Assembly (NCBI GenBank): GCA_963700105.1
Contig: CAVOWL010000001.1
Location: 434,001 to 498,000 of the forward strand
DNA: 64,000 nt
Source of the DNA: CAVUWL01 sp963700105
GTDB taxonomy: Bacteria > Actinomycetota > Thermoleophilia > Solirubrobacterales > 70-9
Direction of reading: 5' to 3'
Shown here: piece after piece, positions 9,459 through 18,546 of the stretch
Position numbering within the stretch: the stretch's first letter is position 1
How the letters are laid out: each line of letters opens with the position of its first letter
Notes under the pieces: generated by a model
Databases searched by the model: none
What the model was told of the DNA's origin: nothing
Seen by the model: only the letters and a program-made list of their open reading frames with translations
Position numbers and translations under genes: made by a program

Positions 9459-10007
9459 CTAGAGGTCGAGCAGAACTTTGGCCGGCCCTTCGGGCCCGGG
9501 AATCGAAAGGGTCAGCGGTCGGTTGTTTGAGGCCGAGGGAGGAAGCATGAAGAGCACCAAGGAGCCCTGGATCGGCCCCTGCTGTGCGGGGGAGTCCGGC
9601 AGCGGCTCCGCTTCTTCTCCTTCCACCTTGCCCCCCAGCGGCAGGGCGAAGATGCTCTTGGTCGGAATCGCTCGGAAGACCTGGTGTTCGGCGTCGCTGA
9701 TCCGCAGGGATCGAGGCAGCCTGTGGGCGACCTTGTCGCCGTTTTGGACCTGGAAGAAAACGCCGTAGTAGTTTGAGCCGGGCGGCGGTGGAGGCTGTCC
9801 GACGAGGAAGGCCGCATCTTCGTTGTCGTTGGGGTTTAGGTAGCGCGAGAAGACCACCGTGTATTCGAGCTGGCCGAGCTTCACCGTCTGGCCCTCCGCG
9901 ACGTCCTTTGAAGTACTCGAGTAGCCGCAGGCCGAGATGGCGAACACCAGCGCGACCGCCAGAAATGTGGCGAGCAGCGGCCGAAGAAATCTGCGATCAC
10001 GCGGCAT
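9459..10007 (-). CDS. Putative lipoprotein, DUF4352-like
   Basis: A 182-residue protein with a signal peptide ending in the lipobox-like 'AISAC' (Cys at about 27), so probably a lipid-anchored surface protein. The rest resembles DUF4352-type immunoglobulin-like extracellular domains: 'VKLGQLEYTVVFSRYLN', 'YYGVFFQVQNGD' and 'SLVLFMLPPSA'. Function unknown. It stands alone between convergent and tandem genes. Confidence 0.7.
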   Translation of the reverse strand: MPRDRRFLRPLLATFLAVALVFAISACGYSSTSKDVAEGQTVKLGQLEYTVVFSRYLNPNDNEDAAFLVGQPPPPPGSNYYGVFFQVQNGDKVAHRLPRSLRISDAEHQVFRAIPTKSIFALPLGGKVEGEEAEPLPDSPAQQGPIQGSLVLFMLPPSASNNRPLTLSIPGPEGPAKVLLDL

Positions 10008-10024
10008 CAGCGGGCGAGAGTCTA

Positions 10025-10543
10025 TTAAGGGATGCCGGTCGCGTAACTATTGCCCCCCGCGACCGCGACCGGGCCCTCGCCGCGAACCCCGGACTCAAGC
10101 AAATCGCGCAGGCGGCGCAACGCCTCAGACCAGTGGCGCTGGGAGAACATCGAGGCCGCCCCGAGCGTCTCCCTGGCCCGATCGATGGGGTGTGAGGGCT
10201 CGGTCCAGTGCGAGACTCGCAGGCTGCTGAGCGAACCCGGGCCCTCGGTCAGCTCCCAAACGGTCCTCGCAACAACGCGGTTATCGCGTCCGCCGCGACC
10301 GTGCTCGATGATTCGATGCAGCGGATCGGCCTCGACGATGGTCGTCTCCATCCAGGCGGAGTTAAGCGGCAGATGGAGCCGAAACCGCGCCCCAGCCCCA
10401 ACCCCACCCGACTCGATCCGGGTCAGGTGAAAATCGGAGATGAAATGGTCGGTGAAGGAGGAGCGCCAGGCGAGGTCGCCGACCAGCTCGAAGATCAGCT
10501 CGCGCGGCACATCGATCTCGACTCGGGAGCTGGCTGGACCCAT
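10025..10543 (-). CDS. SRPBCC-family protein (polyketide cyclase/START-like)
   Basis: A 172-residue protein beginning 'VEIDVPRELIFELVGDLA', the first strand and helix typical of SRPBCC/polyketide-cyclase folds that bind a hydrophobic ligand in a deep pocket. Later elements, 'GARFRLHLPL', 'TTIVEADPLHRIIEHGRGG' and 'TVWELTEGPGSLSSLRVSHW', fit the antiparallel sheet. Ligand and role are unknown. It is transcribed away from the FHA gene and follows no evident pathway. Confidence 0.72.
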   Translation of the reverse strand: MGPASSRVEIDVPRELIFELVGDLAWRSSFTDHFISDFHLTRIESGGVGAGARFRLHLPLNSAWMETTIVEADPLHRIIEHGRGGRDNRVVARTVWELTEGPGSLSSLRVSHWTEPSHPIDRARETLGAASMFSQRHWSEALRRLRDLLESGVRGEGPVAVAGGNSYATGIP

Positions 10544-10581
10544 CCGCTGGGCGATTGTAGAGACTGCCTACCCCGACTGGC

Positions 10582-11202
10582 TTGATTGGCGCTAGGATCA
10601 ACGCGGGAGACGTTGGGAAGGAGCGTTTTATCTTCACCGGCCTCAATCCAAGCTCGACCGCCACCAGTATCGAAACCGGGGTGACCCCTGGCGCGGGCAC
10701 GTTCTTTTGCCTGGGCTGCGGCTCCCAGCTTTCGCTGCGCGAGACCGACCGCCTTCCCGACTGTCCCCGCTGCGGCGGCTCGAGCTTCCGTCGCGATTCG
10801 ATCTTTGAGCCGATGCAAGAGCATGGCCAGAGCACGGCCGAGTTTCCGGCTCCCACCGGGGGTTCACCGCCGAGCTGGTTAGAGCAGGCACGTGAACAAC
10901 TGAGCGAACCCGGCCACTATCTCGCCTGCGCCGAGGAGGGCGAGGAGATTCGCACCTTTGCGATCGAGGCCGGCTGGACCCGAATCGGGCGCAGCATCAC
11001 AGCCGACATTCGCCTCGATGACCCCAGCGTCTCGCGTCGCCACGCGCTGATCGTCAACGAAGCGGGGCGCAAGGCGCGGGTCCTCGATGACCGCAGCCTA
11101 AACGGTGTCGTTTTGAACGGAGAGGCGGTCGAGTGGAGCCGGCTCGCCGACGGTGATGAGCTAACGATCGGACGCTTCCGGCTGTTCGTGCTCGAGCGCT
11201 GA
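10582..11202 (+). CDS. Zinc-ribbon and FHA-domain protein
   Basis: About 206 residues. A short zinc ribbon ('CLGC' ... 'CPRC') is followed by a linker and a C-terminal FHA domain with 'RIGRSITADIRLDDPSVSRR' and 'DDRSLNGVVLNGE'. FHA domains bind phosphothreonine peptides, so this is a likely partner in Ser/Thr-kinase signalling. The start is uncertain: TTG at 10582 gives the full frame, and GTG at 10681 would begin just before the zinc ribbon. A coiled-coil protein gene follows 40 bp downstream. Confidence 0.82.
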   Translation: MIGARINAGDVGKERFIFTGLNPSSTATSIETGVTPGAGTFFCLGCGSQLSLRETDRLPDCPRCGGSSFRRDSIFEPMQEHGQSTAEFPAPTGGSPPSWLEQAREQLSEPGHYLACAEEGEEIRTFAIEAGWTRIGRSITADIRLDDPSVSRRHALIVNEAGRKARVLDDRSLNGVVLNGEAVEWSRLADGDELTIGRFRLFVLER

Positions 11203-11242
11203 GCCAGCGGTTCCGGCCACCGCCGGCCCTAGGATTGCAGCT

Positions 11243-11659
11243 GTGATCCCCGCTCCCGACCCGGTCGGTCCATCCTTTCCGCCGGGCTCCCCGGCCATCT
11301 CCGCGGCGGCCGAGCGGGCGCGCGAGCGGCTGCACGAGGAGATAGAGCGGGTTCGAATCGGGGTTGAGGAGATGCTCGCCGAGCAGGGAGGCGAGGGCGA
11401 TGCCGAGCTGCGCACGGAGCTTGACGCGCTGCGCGAGGAGACTCGACGCTTCGTCAAAAAGCGCGTTCGCCGCAGTCAGAAACGGCTTGAAAAGTCCCTG
11501 CAAAAGGTCGACGAACGCAGCCGCAAATTGGAGCGACGCCTCGACGGGTTCGAACAGGATCGCAAGTATGCGGAGTGGCGGATCCACACGAATACAGAGG
11601 CGATGCTCGACGGCCTGCTGCGCGAGGTTCGCGCGATCGCCGACCGACTTACTCAGTAG
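11243..11659 (+). CDS. Coiled-coil hypothetical protein
   Basis: A 138-residue, strongly charged protein. Residues about 20-125 are heptad-like Glu/Arg/Leu-rich helix ('ERARERLHEEIERVR', 'LRTELDALREETRRF', 'KRLEKSLQKVDE'), so a long coiled coil. No catalytic motif is seen. It starts at GTG 11243, 40 bp after the FHA gene, possibly in one transcript with it. Its 3' end overlaps the convergent gltB by 11 bp. Function unknown. Confidence 0.65.
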   Translation: MIPAPDPVGPSFPPGSPAISAAAERARERLHEEIERVRIGVEEMLAEQGGEGDAELRTELDALREETRRFVKKRVRRSQKRLEKSLQKVDERSRKLERRLDGFEQDRKYAEWRIHTNTEAMLDGLLREVRAIADRLTQ

Positions 11660-14600
11660 AAATGCTCGGGTCCGCTTGGACCCGGTGCGGCACGACCATC
11701 AGGAAGTTGCTGGCCGCATCGGCTGCCAGCGAAAGGATTCGCTCGGCCTCTTCGTCTTGCCCGGTGGCGCGCAGCTCCGCGGCGTAGTGGCTTAGCAGGT
11801 CATCCACATCGATCAACCCCTCGGCATCAAGCGCCTTCAGCTCGACTTTTGCTCCCTCTCCAAGCCGGCGCTCGATCGCGGCGCGATCAATCCGGAAGGC
11901 ATTGTGTCGCACGTAGACGCGGCCCCCGGTCATCCCCGCGCAGGCCCATGGACCAATGTCGCCTAGGACCACAGCACGACCCGAGGTCATGTACTCAAAG
12001 GCAAATCCCTTCGCACTGGCGCGATCGACGATGCAACCTCGGCTGTCATCGAGGTCGTGCTCGGGCTCCCCCCCCAACACGACGTCGGCCCCCGAGAGGC
12101 GGATGCAAAAGCGCGAGTCAGCACAGCCCTGCACGACGAGGCGACCGCGCTGGGCACCGTAGGCAAATGACTTGCCAACCGAGCCATTGAGGCGCCGTCC
12201 CCTCGCTCCCCTGCCCTTCAAGACGGAGAGGGTTCCGCCCAGCATCGCCTTTCCCACTCCATCCTGGGCACCGCCCTCAACCCTGATCGAGACCCCGTAG
12301 GCATTGAAGGCACCCAGGCCCTGCCCGGCAACGGAGCCACCGTTGAAATCGAGGCTGGCGAGCACTTCCTGATTGGATTCGGGGCCATTTTCAAAAATCC
12401 GCGAGCGGGCGATCGCCCCGGCCAGCTCGGTACCGAGCACCCGATCGTTGGCGTCGGTGGGGCGCGGGAACTCGCTGTGAAGCGTCCGCCCCGCGCAGAT
12501 GTCACCGGCCAGCGCGGCGATCTGAGCCGAAGCCTGCTTTGCCTGCATCCTGATCGGGCGCGCCACAACCAGGCCCGCCTCCGCTCGGCTCTCCTCGGCC
12601 TGATCGGCGATTGGCAGATCGAGCGGCTCGAGATCGAGAAACTCCTCCAAGGGTGTGATCAGGGAGGCGAGATCGATCCGGTCGTGGGCGGCGGTTTGCT
12701 CCAGCAGGTCATAGCGCCCGACCAGGTCCTGGGCGCGGTCATAGCCCAACGCGGCAACCACCTCCTTTACCTCCTCGCCCATCGCCGCAAAGAAACGGGC
12801 GCAGCTCTGCGCAGCGCTATCGACCTCCTGCGGGGTGAACTTCTTTAGGCCGTGCTCTTGGGCCTGCTCGACCGTCTCGATCTGGGTGGCGATCCCCACG
12901 TGGCAGGTATCGAGCTGACAGCCTCGACAGATCGTGCAGCCGAGGCTGACCATCGCCAGGGTGCCGAAGCCGACCCGGTTGGCGCCGAGGCAGTGCAGCT
13001 TGACGATGTCGTGACCGTGGCGGTAGCCGCCGTCGGCCCAGACCTCCACGCGGTTGCGGATGCCGGCCTCCATCAGCGCTCGGTGCACGGCGCGGGTGCC
13101 GAGGTCGGAGGGAAGGCCGACGTGGCGCAGCGCATGCTGTCGCGCCGCACCGGTGCCCCCCTCAAAGCCCGAGAGGGTGATGATGTCGGCGCCGGCCTTG
13201 GCGATTCCGAGGCCGATTGTGCCGATGTTGGGTACCACCGGAACCTTGACCGAGACCCGAAGATCGGGGTTCACCGTCTTCAGCTCATCGATCAGCTCGG
13301 CCAGATCCTCGATCGAGTAGAGGTCATGGTTGTTTGACGGAGAGATCAGGTCGGTCCCCGGCGCCGCGTTGCGCGCGGCGGCGACCTTTTCGGAGACCTT
13401 CTTGCCGGGTAGGTGGCCGCCCTCACCGGGCTTCGCGCCCTGACCGATCTTGATCTCGGCCAGGTAGGAGGAGTTGATCATTTCCGCCGAGACCCCAAAG
13501 CGGCCGGAGGCAACTTGCTGACCGCGCCACTTGCGGTAGTGACCGTACATGTCCTGGATCTCACCACCCTCGCCGTTGACGCAGAGCACGTTGATCGCCT
13601 TAGCGGCCTCCGCGTAGGCGCGAAAGGCCGGCTCAGACTGAGAGCCAAAGCTCATCGAGGAGATCACCACCGGGTAGTCATGGTGGCCGACCCCGGCGTC
13701 GACCGTCGCCGGGTCCAGCGGCTTGCGATCGCCCCTGAGGCCGATGATGTGGCGCATCGAGATCGGGCTCTTTCGCTCGAGGTCACGGACCTTCTCCGAA
13801 TACTCCGCATAGGAACCACTGCCGTTGGCCGTGGCGATTGCCGCCTTGTAGACCTTGGGATAAAAACGAAAAGTCTTGGCCGGCTTTGCATCCTCGTCTC
13901 CGCCCAGCGCCCGAGCCCGCCCGTTGGCATCCTGATCGAGCTCGGCGAAGCCGACGCCGCCCCTATCGGAGGAGGCGAAGGCCTCGGTATGGAGGATCTC
14001 GGCCAGCTCGGGCTTGACCCCGATCGAAGAGAACTGGCGCGCGTAACCGCGCAGCTCGTGGATGCCGATTGTCGAGATCACTTTCTCGATCCCCTTGGTC
14101 AGCGCGGCGCAGAGGTTTGAGACGTCGGTCTCATAATCCTCGACGCAGACCACCTCGACCATCGTGTAGGGGCAGACGCCGTTGGCGCCTAGCCCCAGGG
14201 CGAGCATCGTGTCATGGACGTTTCGAATCGCCGCCGAGCGCAGCACGATGCCGCAGCGGCGGCGCAGGTTCTCCTCACCGGGCTCGACTCGAAATTGCTT
14301 CAGCGCCTGGTCAACGGCAGAGGTGGAGAGGTGAGGGTCGAGGTAGCGCCGGTCGCCGTCATAGACGGTGCGATCGGTGAGGACCAAGAGCTCCGCCCCA
14401 TCGCGAACCTTCTTTACCGCCTCCTGTTTGATTCGCTCGATTGCTCCCTGGCTCGTCTCGGACTCAAGCAGTGAGATATCGACGACATCGGCGCGGCCGC
14501 GAAACTCTTCCCACAGATCCTCAAGCAGGTAGGTGCGGTGCTCGCGGGCTATCCGCCGGTAGGTCCGATCAGAGAGCGGCGCCATGCCGTGATGTCCACC

Positions 14601-16322
14601 GAGGATCACCGGCAGCGCCGTCTCAATCGTGCCGGTGTCTTCGGCGGCCGCCTGGATCGAGGGGCGGCGGCCGAAAACAGCCCGGGTCGAGAAGTGCTCG
14701 ACCTCGCGCTCGCGGTCGATCGCTGGGTTGGTGACCACAGCCACCGTCTCCTTGAAGTAGTCGGCGAGGTTCTGGCGCTCGGGCGAGAGGGCGGCGAGCG
14801 GGCCGTCGTATCCAAGCGAGCCGATCGGCTCGGCTCCGTTTGAGGCCATCTGCTGCACGAGTTTGACGTCGTCGCGCTGCCAGCCAAAGCCGGCTAGAAC
14901 TGAATCGGCGACCTTGACCGGCTCCTCGGGCCCAGCATCGGAATAGCCCGGGACGTCCTCGCCTTCAAGCGGACCGCCGGCGTCAAGGACGCGGTCATAT
15001 GGGCCAATCTCCTCGATCGCGCCGCGCCGCATCCAGGCCTCGCGCACAATCCGCAACATCTGATCGTGGGGGTGGAGGCTGGCCCGCTTTCGCTCGCGAT
15101 CGATCTGGACAAGCGCCTTCTCCCCGGGGGCCAACGGCTTTGGCTCTGAGACCATTGAGCGGACCGAGACGACGCCCGGCTCAGAGCTGAAAACGTAATC
15201 GTCCTCGGTCTCGATCTGCCAGAGCGGCCGCAGCCCGAGCGCGTCGGCGGAAAAAACGCATTGGTCACCGTGGCGCGCGATCAACGCCACCGGCCCCTGG
15301 GCGAAGGGCCCCATCGCCTGGTGCAGGTAGAGGTAGAAGCGGCGTAGCTCAGCGGGAAGCAGGCGGATCTCATCGATAATCGGGGGAACCACCATCTCCA
15401 TCGCCTCGGCAAGGCTGAGGCCGTCGCGATTGACCAGGGTCTCGATCGTGCGATTGAGGTCCTGGGAATCTGAGGAGCCCGGCTGGATCGGCACCCCGAG
15501 CATGCGGGCCTCCTGGCGAAGCTGGGCGATCGTGTTGATCTCGCCGTTGTGCCCAAGCACCGAGAAGGGCTGCACGCGCTTAAATGAGGGCCAGGTGTTG
15601 GTCGAGTATCGGTTGTGCCCAAAACAGCCGATCGTCTCGAATCGCTCATCGCGAAGGTCGGGGTAGTAGTCCCCGAGCACCGTTGGAGCACCCATCACCT
15701 TGTAGACGCAGGTCGTCGCCGAGAAGGAGGGAACGTGAACCCCAAGGCTCTGCTCGAGCTCGATCAGCAGATCGAAAAGGACGCGGTCGCGACCTGCTGC
15801 GGTGGCCAGAAGTCCTGCAATCTGCCAGAAATGCGGCTCTTCCTCGCGCGCCGTTGGGCCCAGGGCCGGCGAGTCCACGACCCCGATCCGCTCAGCCAGG
15901 ATCCGGAACCCACCTTGGCCGAGCAGCTCGCGAGCATCGTGTTGGATCCGCTCGCGATCCTGAGGACGCTCGATGAATACATGCGCCACCGCGAAGGCGT
16001 CATCGAGGGTCAGCGAGGGGTCATGGCCGCCTGAGCGGACCTCCTCCGCCCAGATCTTTCGCGGCAGGTCCACCAGCAGACCGCAGCCGTCGCCCTCACC
16101 GTCAACGTTGCCCGCGCGGTGCAGCATCTTCTGCAGGGCCGGGATCGCAAGCGCGATTGGCAGGTGCGTGGGGGTCGCGTCCTTGCGTACCGAGGCATAG
16201 ATCGCGCAGGCGTCCTTATCCTCGACGCTCGGAGGCGAGACAAGTGGCCGGTAGGGGCGCTCTGGCGAGTAGCGGCGGAGGCCACGCTCACCCTGAAGCT
16301 CACGGGACTGGATATCGGACAT
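11649..16322 (-). CDS. gltB: Glutamate synthase large subunit
   Basis: A 1557-residue protein that transfers the amide of glutamine to 2-oxoglutarate to give two glutamates. Visible: an Ntn-type glutaminase domain (Cys39 in 'KDACAIYA', 'GHNRYSTNTWPSF', 'GHNGEINT'), the FMN domain ('ISPSNNHDLYS', 'ADIITLSGFEGGTGAA'), the 3Fe-4S cysteines C-x5-C-x4-C in 'GCTICRGCQLDTCHVG', and the C-terminal GXGXG domain. The nucleophile Cys sits 38 residues in, so N-terminal processing is expected. The ATG at 16322 has GGGAGG just upstream. No gltD lies next to it, so the small subunit must be elsewhere. Confidence 0.93.
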   Translation of the reverse strand: MSDIQSRELQGERGLRRYSPERPYRPLVSPPSVEDKDACAIYASVRKDATPTHLPIALAIPALQKMLHRAGNVDGEGDGCGLLVDLPRKIWAEEVRSGGHDPSLTLDDAFAVAHVFIERPQDRERIQHDARELLGQGGFRILAERIGVVDSPALGPTAREEEPHFWQIAGLLATAAGRDRVLFDLLIELEQSLGVHVPSFSATTCVYKVMGAPTVLGDYYPDLRDERFETIGCFGHNRYSTNTWPSFKRVQPFSVLGHNGEINTIAQLRQEARMLGVPIQPGSSDSQDLNRTIETLVNRDGLSLAEAMEMVVPPIIDEIRLLPAELRRFYLYLHQAMGPFAQGPVALIARHGDQCVFSADALGLRPLWQIETEDDYVFSSEPGVVSVRSMVSEPKPLAPGEKALVQIDRERKRASLHPHDQMLRIVREAWMRRGAIEEIGPYDRVLDAGGPLEGEDVPGYSDAGPEEPVKVADSVLAGFGWQRDDVKLVQQMASNGAEPIGSLGYDGPLAALSPERQNLADYFKETVAVVTNPAIDREREVEHFSTRAVFGRRPSIQAAAEDTGTIETALPVILGGHHGMAPLSDRTYRRIAREHRTYLLEDLWEEFRGRADVVDISLLESETSQGAIERIKQEAVKKVRDGAELLVLTDRTVYDGDRRYLDPHLSTSAVDQALKQFRVEPGEENLRRRCGIVLRSAAIRNVHDTMLALGLGANGVCPYTMVEVVCVEDYETDVSNLCAALTKGIEKVISTIGIHELRGYARQFSSIGVKPELAEILHTEAFASSDRGGVGFAELDQDANGRARALGGDEDAKPAKTFRFYPKVYKAAIATANGSGSYAEYSEKVRDLERKSPISMRHIIGLRGDRKPLDPATVDAGVGHHDYPVVISSMSFGSQSEPAFRAYAEAAKAINVLCVNGEGGEIQDMYGHYRKWRGQQVASGRFGVSAEMINSSYLAEIKIGQGAKPGEGGHLPGKKVSEKVAAARNAAPGTDLISPSNNHDLYSIEDLAELIDELKTVNPDLRVSVKVPVVPNIGTIGLGIAKAGADIITLSGFEGGTGAARQHALRHVGLPSDLGTRAVHRALMEAGIRNRVEVWADGGYRHGHDIVKLHCLGANRVGFGTLAMVSLGCTICRGCQLDTCHVGIATQIETVEQAQEHGLKKFTPQEVDSAAQSCARFFAAMGEEVKEVVAALGYDRAQDLVGRYDLLEQTAAHDRIDLASLITPLEEFLDLEPLDLPIADQAEESRAEAGLVVARPIRMQAKQASAQIAALAGDICAGRTLHSEFPRPTDANDRVLGTELAGAIARSRIFENGPESNQEVLASLDFNGGSVAGQGLGAFNAYGVSIRVEGGAQDGVGKAMLGGTLSVLKGRGARGRRLNGSVGKSFAYGAQRGRLVVQGCADSRFCIRLSGADVVLGGEPEHDLDDSRGCIVDRASAKGFAFEYMTSGRAVVLGDIGPWACAGMTGGRVYVRHNAFRIDRAAIERRLGEGAKVELKALDAEGLIDVDDLLSHYAAELRATGQDEEAERILSLAADAASNFLMVVPHRVQADPSISTE

Positions 16323-16385
16323 ACCTGACCTCCCGGGTTCCACACCTTCTTCGAGCGGGCGCGCGACGGGTTGACGAGAGCGAAC

Positions 16386-16391
16386 ATTATA
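16386..16391 (-). promoter_or_regulatory. Candidate -10 element for gltB
   Basis: A perfect TATAAT on the minus strand lies about 64 bp before the gltB ATG, in the 200-bp gap between thrB and gltB. No good -35 hexamer is visible at 16-18 bp, so this is only a candidate. Confidence 0.35.
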
Positions 16392-16523
16392 GGTCCCCGC
16401 CGCGCCCGCGGTGGGATCTTGGCGATCCCCGCGGCAGGGGTGCCTGAACTCCGCTCGGCCCCCAGATCGAGAACAACCGCCGATCGGGGGCTCGGCCGAT
16501 CCGAGATCGGGGCCCGGGCCGGG

Positions 16524-17399
16524 TCAGAGCTCGGGAACGTCGGCGCCGTGGGGGCTGAAAGGGAGGCGGCAGACATCGGCCCATCCCCGGCAGCGCTCCT
16601 CGAGCGCCTCGGCGACCTTGCCGGCATCCTGCCAGGTGGTCCAGACCAAGACGGTTGGGCCGGCACCCGAGATCGTCGCACCGAGTGCCCCCAGCCCCCT
16701 GGCAGCGTCCACCAGGTCCATCGATCGCGGGTAAAGAGCCCTGCGACGGGGCTGGTGGATGCGATCGGTGAGCCCGTCGGCGAGGAGGTCGAGGTCGGCG
16801 CGCTGCAGGCCGAGAACCAGCTGCGCGGTGGCGGCGATGTTGGCGACGGCATCCCCGAGCGGAACCGAGGCGGGGATCGCGGCGCGGGCCTCCTCGGTTG
16901 CGACCTCCTCGGCGGGGATCACCGCGATCGCCTCGAGGCCTCCAGGGGGCTCAAATCGGGCGGCGCGCAGCTGCCCCCCGGCTGCGCAGATCACAAACCC
17001 TCCATAAATTGCGGCGGCGACATTGTCAGGGTGACCCTCCAGCTCGCTGGCGCGGATCAGCATCTCCTCCCTGGAGAGGGCCAGCTCGAAGAGGTGATCG
17101 GCGGCAAAGAGGCCGGCGACGATCGCGGCGGCGCTTGAGCCCAGGCCGCGCGCCAAAGGGATCTCGGTGCGCAGCCGAAAAGCGATCCCGTCGGCCGGGT
17201 GAAGGCTCTCAAAGGCGCGCACGATCAGGTTCTCGCGACCGCTTGAAACCGCCAGGTCGCCCGCCTCAACCTCGAACTTTCCGGTCTCCTCCACCTCCAG
17301 CTCCAAATACAGCGAGACCGCCGCAGCCAAAACGTCATAGCCCGGACCGAGGTTTGCCGAGGAGGCGGGAACGCGGATCAGTCGACGGCGGGCTGTCAC
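16524..17399 (-). CDS. thrB: Homoserine kinase
   Basis: A 291-residue GHMP kinase with the ATP-binding loop 'PLARGLGSSAAA' at 81-92, an N-terminal 'RVPASSANLGPGYDVL' and 'ELEGHPDNVAAAIYGGF' in the substrate region. It phosphorylates homoserine to O-phosphohomoserine, the substrate of the thrC product encoded just upstream. It starts at GTG 17399. It is the last gene of the lysA-hom-thrC-thrB run, 90 bp after thrC. Confidence 0.93.
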   Translation of the reverse strand: MTARRRLIRVPASSANLGPGYDVLAAAVSLYLELEVEETGKFEVEAGDLAVSSGRENLIVRAFESLHPADGIAFRLRTEIPLARGLGSSAAAIVAGLFAADHLFELALSREEMLIRASELEGHPDNVAAAIYGGFVICAAGGQLRAARFEPPGGLEAIAVIPAEEVATEEARAAIPASVPLGDAVANIAATAQLVLGLQRADLDLLADGLTDRIHQPRRRALYPRSMDLVDAARGLGALGATISGAGPTVLVWTTWQDAGKVAEALEERCRGWADVCRLPFSPHGADVPEL

Positions 17400-17489
17400 T
17401 GCAAACCAGCCTAAAGCCGCGCACCCAGATAGGGAGCCGCCGCGGTCAGGACGGAAACGCGGTGTGGACCGATGCGGGGCTCCAACCCC

Positions 17490-18524
17490 TCAGCTGAACA
17501 CGGCGCGCTCGACCTCGCCGAGATCGTTTCGGCAGTTGATCACCGCCGGCGCCTTGCCCAGCGCTGTGTCGGGGTCCTTGAGACCATGCCCGGTCAGCAC
17601 GCAGACGACCGATTCCGGCGCCGCCATCCCCTCCATTGTGGGCAGGCCATGGGCCAGGAGGCCGGCGACCGAGGCCGCTGAGGCGGGCTCGCAGAAGACT
17701 CCTTCGCTGGCGGCAAGCCAGCGGTAGGCGTCAAGGATCTGCCGGTCAGAGATCGCGGCGACCCGGCCGCGCGAGGCGCTGAAGGCATCCATCGCCTCCT
17801 CCCAGCGAGCCGGATTACCGATCCGGATCGCCGAGGCCACCGTCTCGGGGTTTGTCACCGGCGCCCCCAGGACCAGCGGCGCGGCACCGTCGGCTTGGAA
17901 CCCATACAGCAGTGGGGCGGCGCCCAGCTCCCGAAAACCCCGCCAGTAGGCGGTCACGTTGCCGGCGTTACCGACCGGGATGGCAAGCGCTCCGGGCGCC
18001 TCACCAAGCTCCTCGACCAGCTCGAAGGCCGCCGTCTTTTGCCCTTCGATCCGAAACGGATTGACCGAGTTGACGAGTTCGATCGGGTGCTGATCGGCGA
18101 GCTCGCGGACAATCCGAAGCGCGTCGTCGAAGTTACCCTGCAGCGCGATCACCCGCGCCCCGTGCATCAACGCCTGGGCGAGCTTGCCGATCGCGATCTT
18201 GCCCTCGGGGACGATCACCGCACCGCGCAGGCCCGCTCGCGCAGCGTAGGCGGCCGCGCTGGCCGCCGTGTTTCCGGTCGAGGCACAGATTACGGCCTCG
18301 GCTCCGCGACCCTTGGCGCGCGAAACCGCGACCGTCATTCCGCGATCCTTAAAGGATCCGGTCGGATTTGCACCCTCGAACTTGAGGTAGGCCCTGACCC
18401 CGATTCGCTCCGTCAGGCGAGGCGCATCAATCAACGGAGTTGAGCCCTCGTTGAGGGTCACCACCGGATCGCCTGGCTCCAGCCCGAGGCGCTCGCGATA
18501 GCGCTCGATCAGCGGCACCGCCAT
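17490..18524 (-). CDS. thrC: Threonine synthase
   Basis: A 344-residue PLP enzyme of the short, actinobacterial/plant-like type. The Schiff-base lysine is K59 in 'PTGSFKDRGM', the phosphate loop is 'PVGNAGNVTAY', and 'CASTGNTAASAAAYAARAG' is the typical helix region. It converts O-phosphohomoserine to threonine. It lies 22 bp downstream of hom and before thrB, so the threonine branch is co-transcribed. Confidence 0.94.
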   Translation of the reverse strand: MAVPLIERYRERLGLEPGDPVVTLNEGSTPLIDAPRLTERIGVRAYLKFEGANPTGSFKDRGMTVAVSRAKGRGAEAVICASTGNTAASAAAYAARAGLRGAVIVPEGKIAIGKLAQALMHGARVIALQGNFDDALRIVRELADQHPIELVNSVNPFRIEGQKTAAFELVEELGEAPGALAIPVGNAGNVTAYWRGFRELGAAPLLYGFQADGAAPLVLGAPVTNPETVASAIRIGNPARWEEAMDAFSASRGRVAAISDRQILDAYRWLAASEGVFCEPASAASVAGLLAHGLPTMEGMAAPESVVCVLTGHGLKDPDTALGKAPAVINCRNDLGEVERAVFS

Positions 18525-18546
18525 CAGCTGAGCGGCGGCCCGTGAC

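Noticed and set aside
11649..16322. Many long plus-strand open frames over gltB (for example 13413-14120)
   Set aside because: They are antisense shadows of a high-GC gene with strong GltB motifs.
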